Below are positions 44,567 to 45,776 of a stretch of 45,776 bases of DNA, in pieces (positions within the stretch are counted from its first letter, which is position 1; each line of letters begins with the position of its first letter). The notes under the pieces are model-generated. The model was not told where the DNA came from, searched no databases, and worked only from the letters and a program-made list of their open reading frames with translations. The stretch covers positions 66,171 through 111,946 of the forward strand of contig NVXK01000010.1 of the NCBI GenBank assembly GCA_002733905.1. The letters are read 5' to 3'. The translations under genes and the position numbers were made by a program. This stretch comes from Robiginitomaculum sp. (GTDB lineage Bacteria > Pseudomonadota > Alphaproteobacteria > Caulobacterales > Maricaulaceae).

Positions 44567-44601
44567 GTGAATACCTACTGACTTTTAATCAGTACCTTCA
44601 C
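44567..44601. terminator. Hairpin between the convergent lipoprotein and carboxylase genes
   Basis: GTGAA (44567-44571) pairs with TTCAC (44597-44601) and, inside it, TACTGA (44576-44581) with TCAGTA (44589-44594), around CTTTTAA. It includes the carboxylase stop codon. There is no T run, so it may mark a cassette end as well as a weak terminator. Confidence 0.4.
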
Positions 44602-45776
44602 CCCTCTTCAAACCCCATAATAATTTCGTCTACCGCCAAATTATCGCCTGCTTTGGCGCAGAGTTTGGAGATGATGGATTTCTTTTCGGCGCGCAGGGTG
44701 TTTTCCATTTTCATGGCTTCGACGACGGCTAATGCTTGTCCGTCTTGAACTTCGTCTCCGACTTCGACTAAAATGGAAACGATGACGCCGGGCATGGGGC
44801 AGAGAAGAAGCGTGCTCGTATCTGCCTCGATTTTTTCTGGCATAATTTCGACCAGTTTCGCAGCGCGAGGTGTGCGGATTTTAATATCGACATCTGCGCC
44901 GCGGTATTGCACGGCAAAGCCTTCGGGGATTGGTTTTACTGTAAAATTAAACGGCTTATTATCGACGAGTGAACGCACCAAAGTCTGCCCCGGTGTCCAA
45001 CCGTGGGAAATCTCTAGCTCTATCGCCGCTTTGTCGGAACCATCTGTCGTTGTGACAAGGCTAGCCCCATCAATATTCTCAATCGCAAGCTCATAAATAA
45101 TCTCGCCGACTTCGACCACATAATCAGTGCCAATTTTACGGCCATGACCCGCAAGTGTACCAGAGGCATTGGCGCGGCGTGTTTCGGATTTTTGGTGCAT
45201 GAGGGCGCAAATACTGGCCAGATTACGGGCATAACCGGGGTTAAGGTCTGCGCCTTGGAAACCGTCTGGGAATTCATCGGCGATATATTGCGTGGTCAAT
45301 GCACCGCGTTCGAAACGGTCATGCTCCATAACCGTAGCGAGGAAAGGAATATTGTGGCCGACGCCGTGGATTTCAAATGTATCGAGGGCCGAACGCATGG
45401 CTTTGATGGCTTCCATACGGTCACTGCCCCATGTGCAAAGCTTGGCGATCATGGGATCGTAATACATAGAGATTTCGCCGCCTTCATAGACGCCTGTATC
45501 ATTGCGCACGATTGTCCCGTCTGGCATTGTGCCTTCCGCAGGAGGACTGTATTTTGACAAACGGCCAATGGAGGGGAGGAAATTACGGTATGGGTCTTCG
45601 GCGTAGATACGGCTCTCGATTGCCCACCCATTTAATTTCACATCGTCTTGCCCGATATTTAGTTTTTGACCATCGGCGGAGCGGATCATTTGCTCGACCA
45701 AATCTATGCCCGTAATGAGTTCGGTCACAGGATGTTCGACTTGCAAGCGCGTATTCATTTCGAGGAAGAAGAAATT
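44598..45776 (-). CDS. pccA: Propionyl/acetyl-CoA carboxylase alpha subunit (biotin carboxylase plus biotin carrier), C-terminal 392 residues
   Basis: The frame is open to the right edge, so the start is outside the window; the ATG at 45758 is internal. The visible part starts NFFFLEMNTRLQVEHPVTEL, the biotin carboxylase active-site motif, followed by the carboxylase C-domain (GWAIESRIYAEDPYRNFLPS). A linker and BT-like region follow, then the biotin carrier domain with VVEAMKMENTL (Lys of MKM biotinylated, 37 residues from the end). The length, with a BT domain between, fits propionyl-CoA carboxylase. It makes methylmalonyl-CoA for the mutase at 36.3-39.9 kb; the beta subunit is not in the window. 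Its 3' 49 bases are repeated at 43438. Confidence 0.9.
   Translation of the reverse strand, partial: NFFFLEMNTRLQVEHPVTELITGIDLVEQMIRSADGQKLNIGQDDVKLNGWAIESRIYAEDPYRNFLPSIGRLSKYSPPAEGTMPDGTIVRNDTGVYEGGEISMYYDPMIAKLCTWGSDRMEAIKAMRSALDTFEIHGVGHNIPFLATVMEHDRFERGALTTQYIADEFPDGFQGADLNPGYARNLASICALMHQKSETRRANASGTLAGHGRKIGTDYVVEVGEIIYELAIENIDGASLVTTTDGSDKAAIELEISHGWTPGQTLVRSLVDNKPFNFTVKPIPEGFAVQYRGADVDIKIRTPRAAKLVEIMPEKIEADTSTLLLCPMPGVIVSILVEVGDEVQDGQALAVVEAMKMENTLRAEKKSIISKLCAKAGDNLAVDEIIMGFEEG
44608..44656. repeat. Direct repeat, right copy (true pccA 3' end)
   Basis: This is the right arm of the 49-base imperfect direct repeat shared with 43438-43486. It lies inside the carboxylase coding sequence and encodes its terminal residues. 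Confidence 0.7.

Noticed and set aside
1-45776. tRNA, rRNA, prophage or insertion-sequence genes
   Set aside because: No cloverleaf-like sequence, integrase, transposase or terminal inverted repeats were found by eye; a tRNAscan or ISfinder search would be decisive.

Overview
The window looks like chromosomal DNA of a low-to-mid GC, Gram-negative alphaproteobacterium, probably marine and of Hyphomonadaceae/Maricaulales type. This rests on gene content only: two TonB-dependent receptors, LptD, a patatin/beta-barrel fusion, alanine dehydrogenase with an Lrp regulator, split methylmalonyl-CoA mutase subunits, propionyl-CoA carboxylase, a type I secretion pair and several lipoprotein hydrolases. 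No rRNA, tRNA, CRISPR array, intact insertion sequence or prophage was seen. The adhC-like gene at the left edge and the pccA-like gene at the right edge are cut by the window.

Layout. 1-2.9 kb: class III alcohol dehydrogenase (partial, minus), a divergent LysR regulator, mobA, a small membrane protein and a cyclase-family hydrolase. 2.9-4.7 kb: recQ. 4.8-11.6 kb: a phosphate-scavenging block of a PhoA-type phosphatase lipoprotein, an Oar-like TonB receptor and a Tat-exported PhoD-type phosphatase. 11.6-18.7 kb: an NAD-dependent reductase/epimerase, a divergent TetR regulator and a serine hydrolase, a second TonB receptor and an aldehyde dehydrogenase. 18.7-24.4 kb: a giant MscS-type channel, a thiolase, an unusual 103-bp tandem repeat derived partly from the thiolase 3' end, a structured RNA-like segment with a strong terminator, and two tiny coupled membrane ORFs. 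24.4-26.1 kb: alanine dehydrogenase and a divergent Lrp-type regulator. 26.2-30.4 kb: a Tat-lipoprotein vanadium-haloperoxidase-like enzyme with a porin-like protein, then a DoxX-like membrane protein overlapping a small anchored protein. 30.4-33.6 kb: type I secretion adaptor and ABC ATPase. 33.8-39.9 kb: lptD followed by methylmalonyl-CoA mutase small and large subunits. 40.0-43.4 kb: folE, DUF1499 and a patatin-like outer-membrane protein (minus). 43.4-45.8 kb: an AT-rich lipoprotein gene of unknown family inserted next to the 3' end of pccA.

The genes connect in three themes. Carbon: pccA and mutA/mutB would take propionyl-CoA to succinyl-CoA (the epimerase is not here), and the thiolase, aldehyde dehydrogenase and alanine dehydrogenase are further catabolic steps. 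Phosphate: PhoA and PhoD types would free phosphate at the cell surface beside a receptor that may import a related ligand. Envelope: LptD, TonB receptors, porin, patatin barrel, MscS channel and type I secretion.

The most unusual signal is near 43.4-44.7 kb. A 28-codon orphan reading frame on the minus strand (43425-43511) looks like the last residues of a biotinyl domain. It shares about 38 of 49 bases, ungapped and in the same reading phase, with the true 3' end of pccA at 44608-44656. The two copies are direct repeats flanking the lipoprotein gene, as expected if a cassette entered at the gene end and carried a replacement end. Other points of interest are the thiolase-tail repeat, the coupled micro-ORFs with a TAATG junction, and nested inverted repeats in the PhoD/TonB-receptor divergent region. 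All identities are read by eye without database searches.
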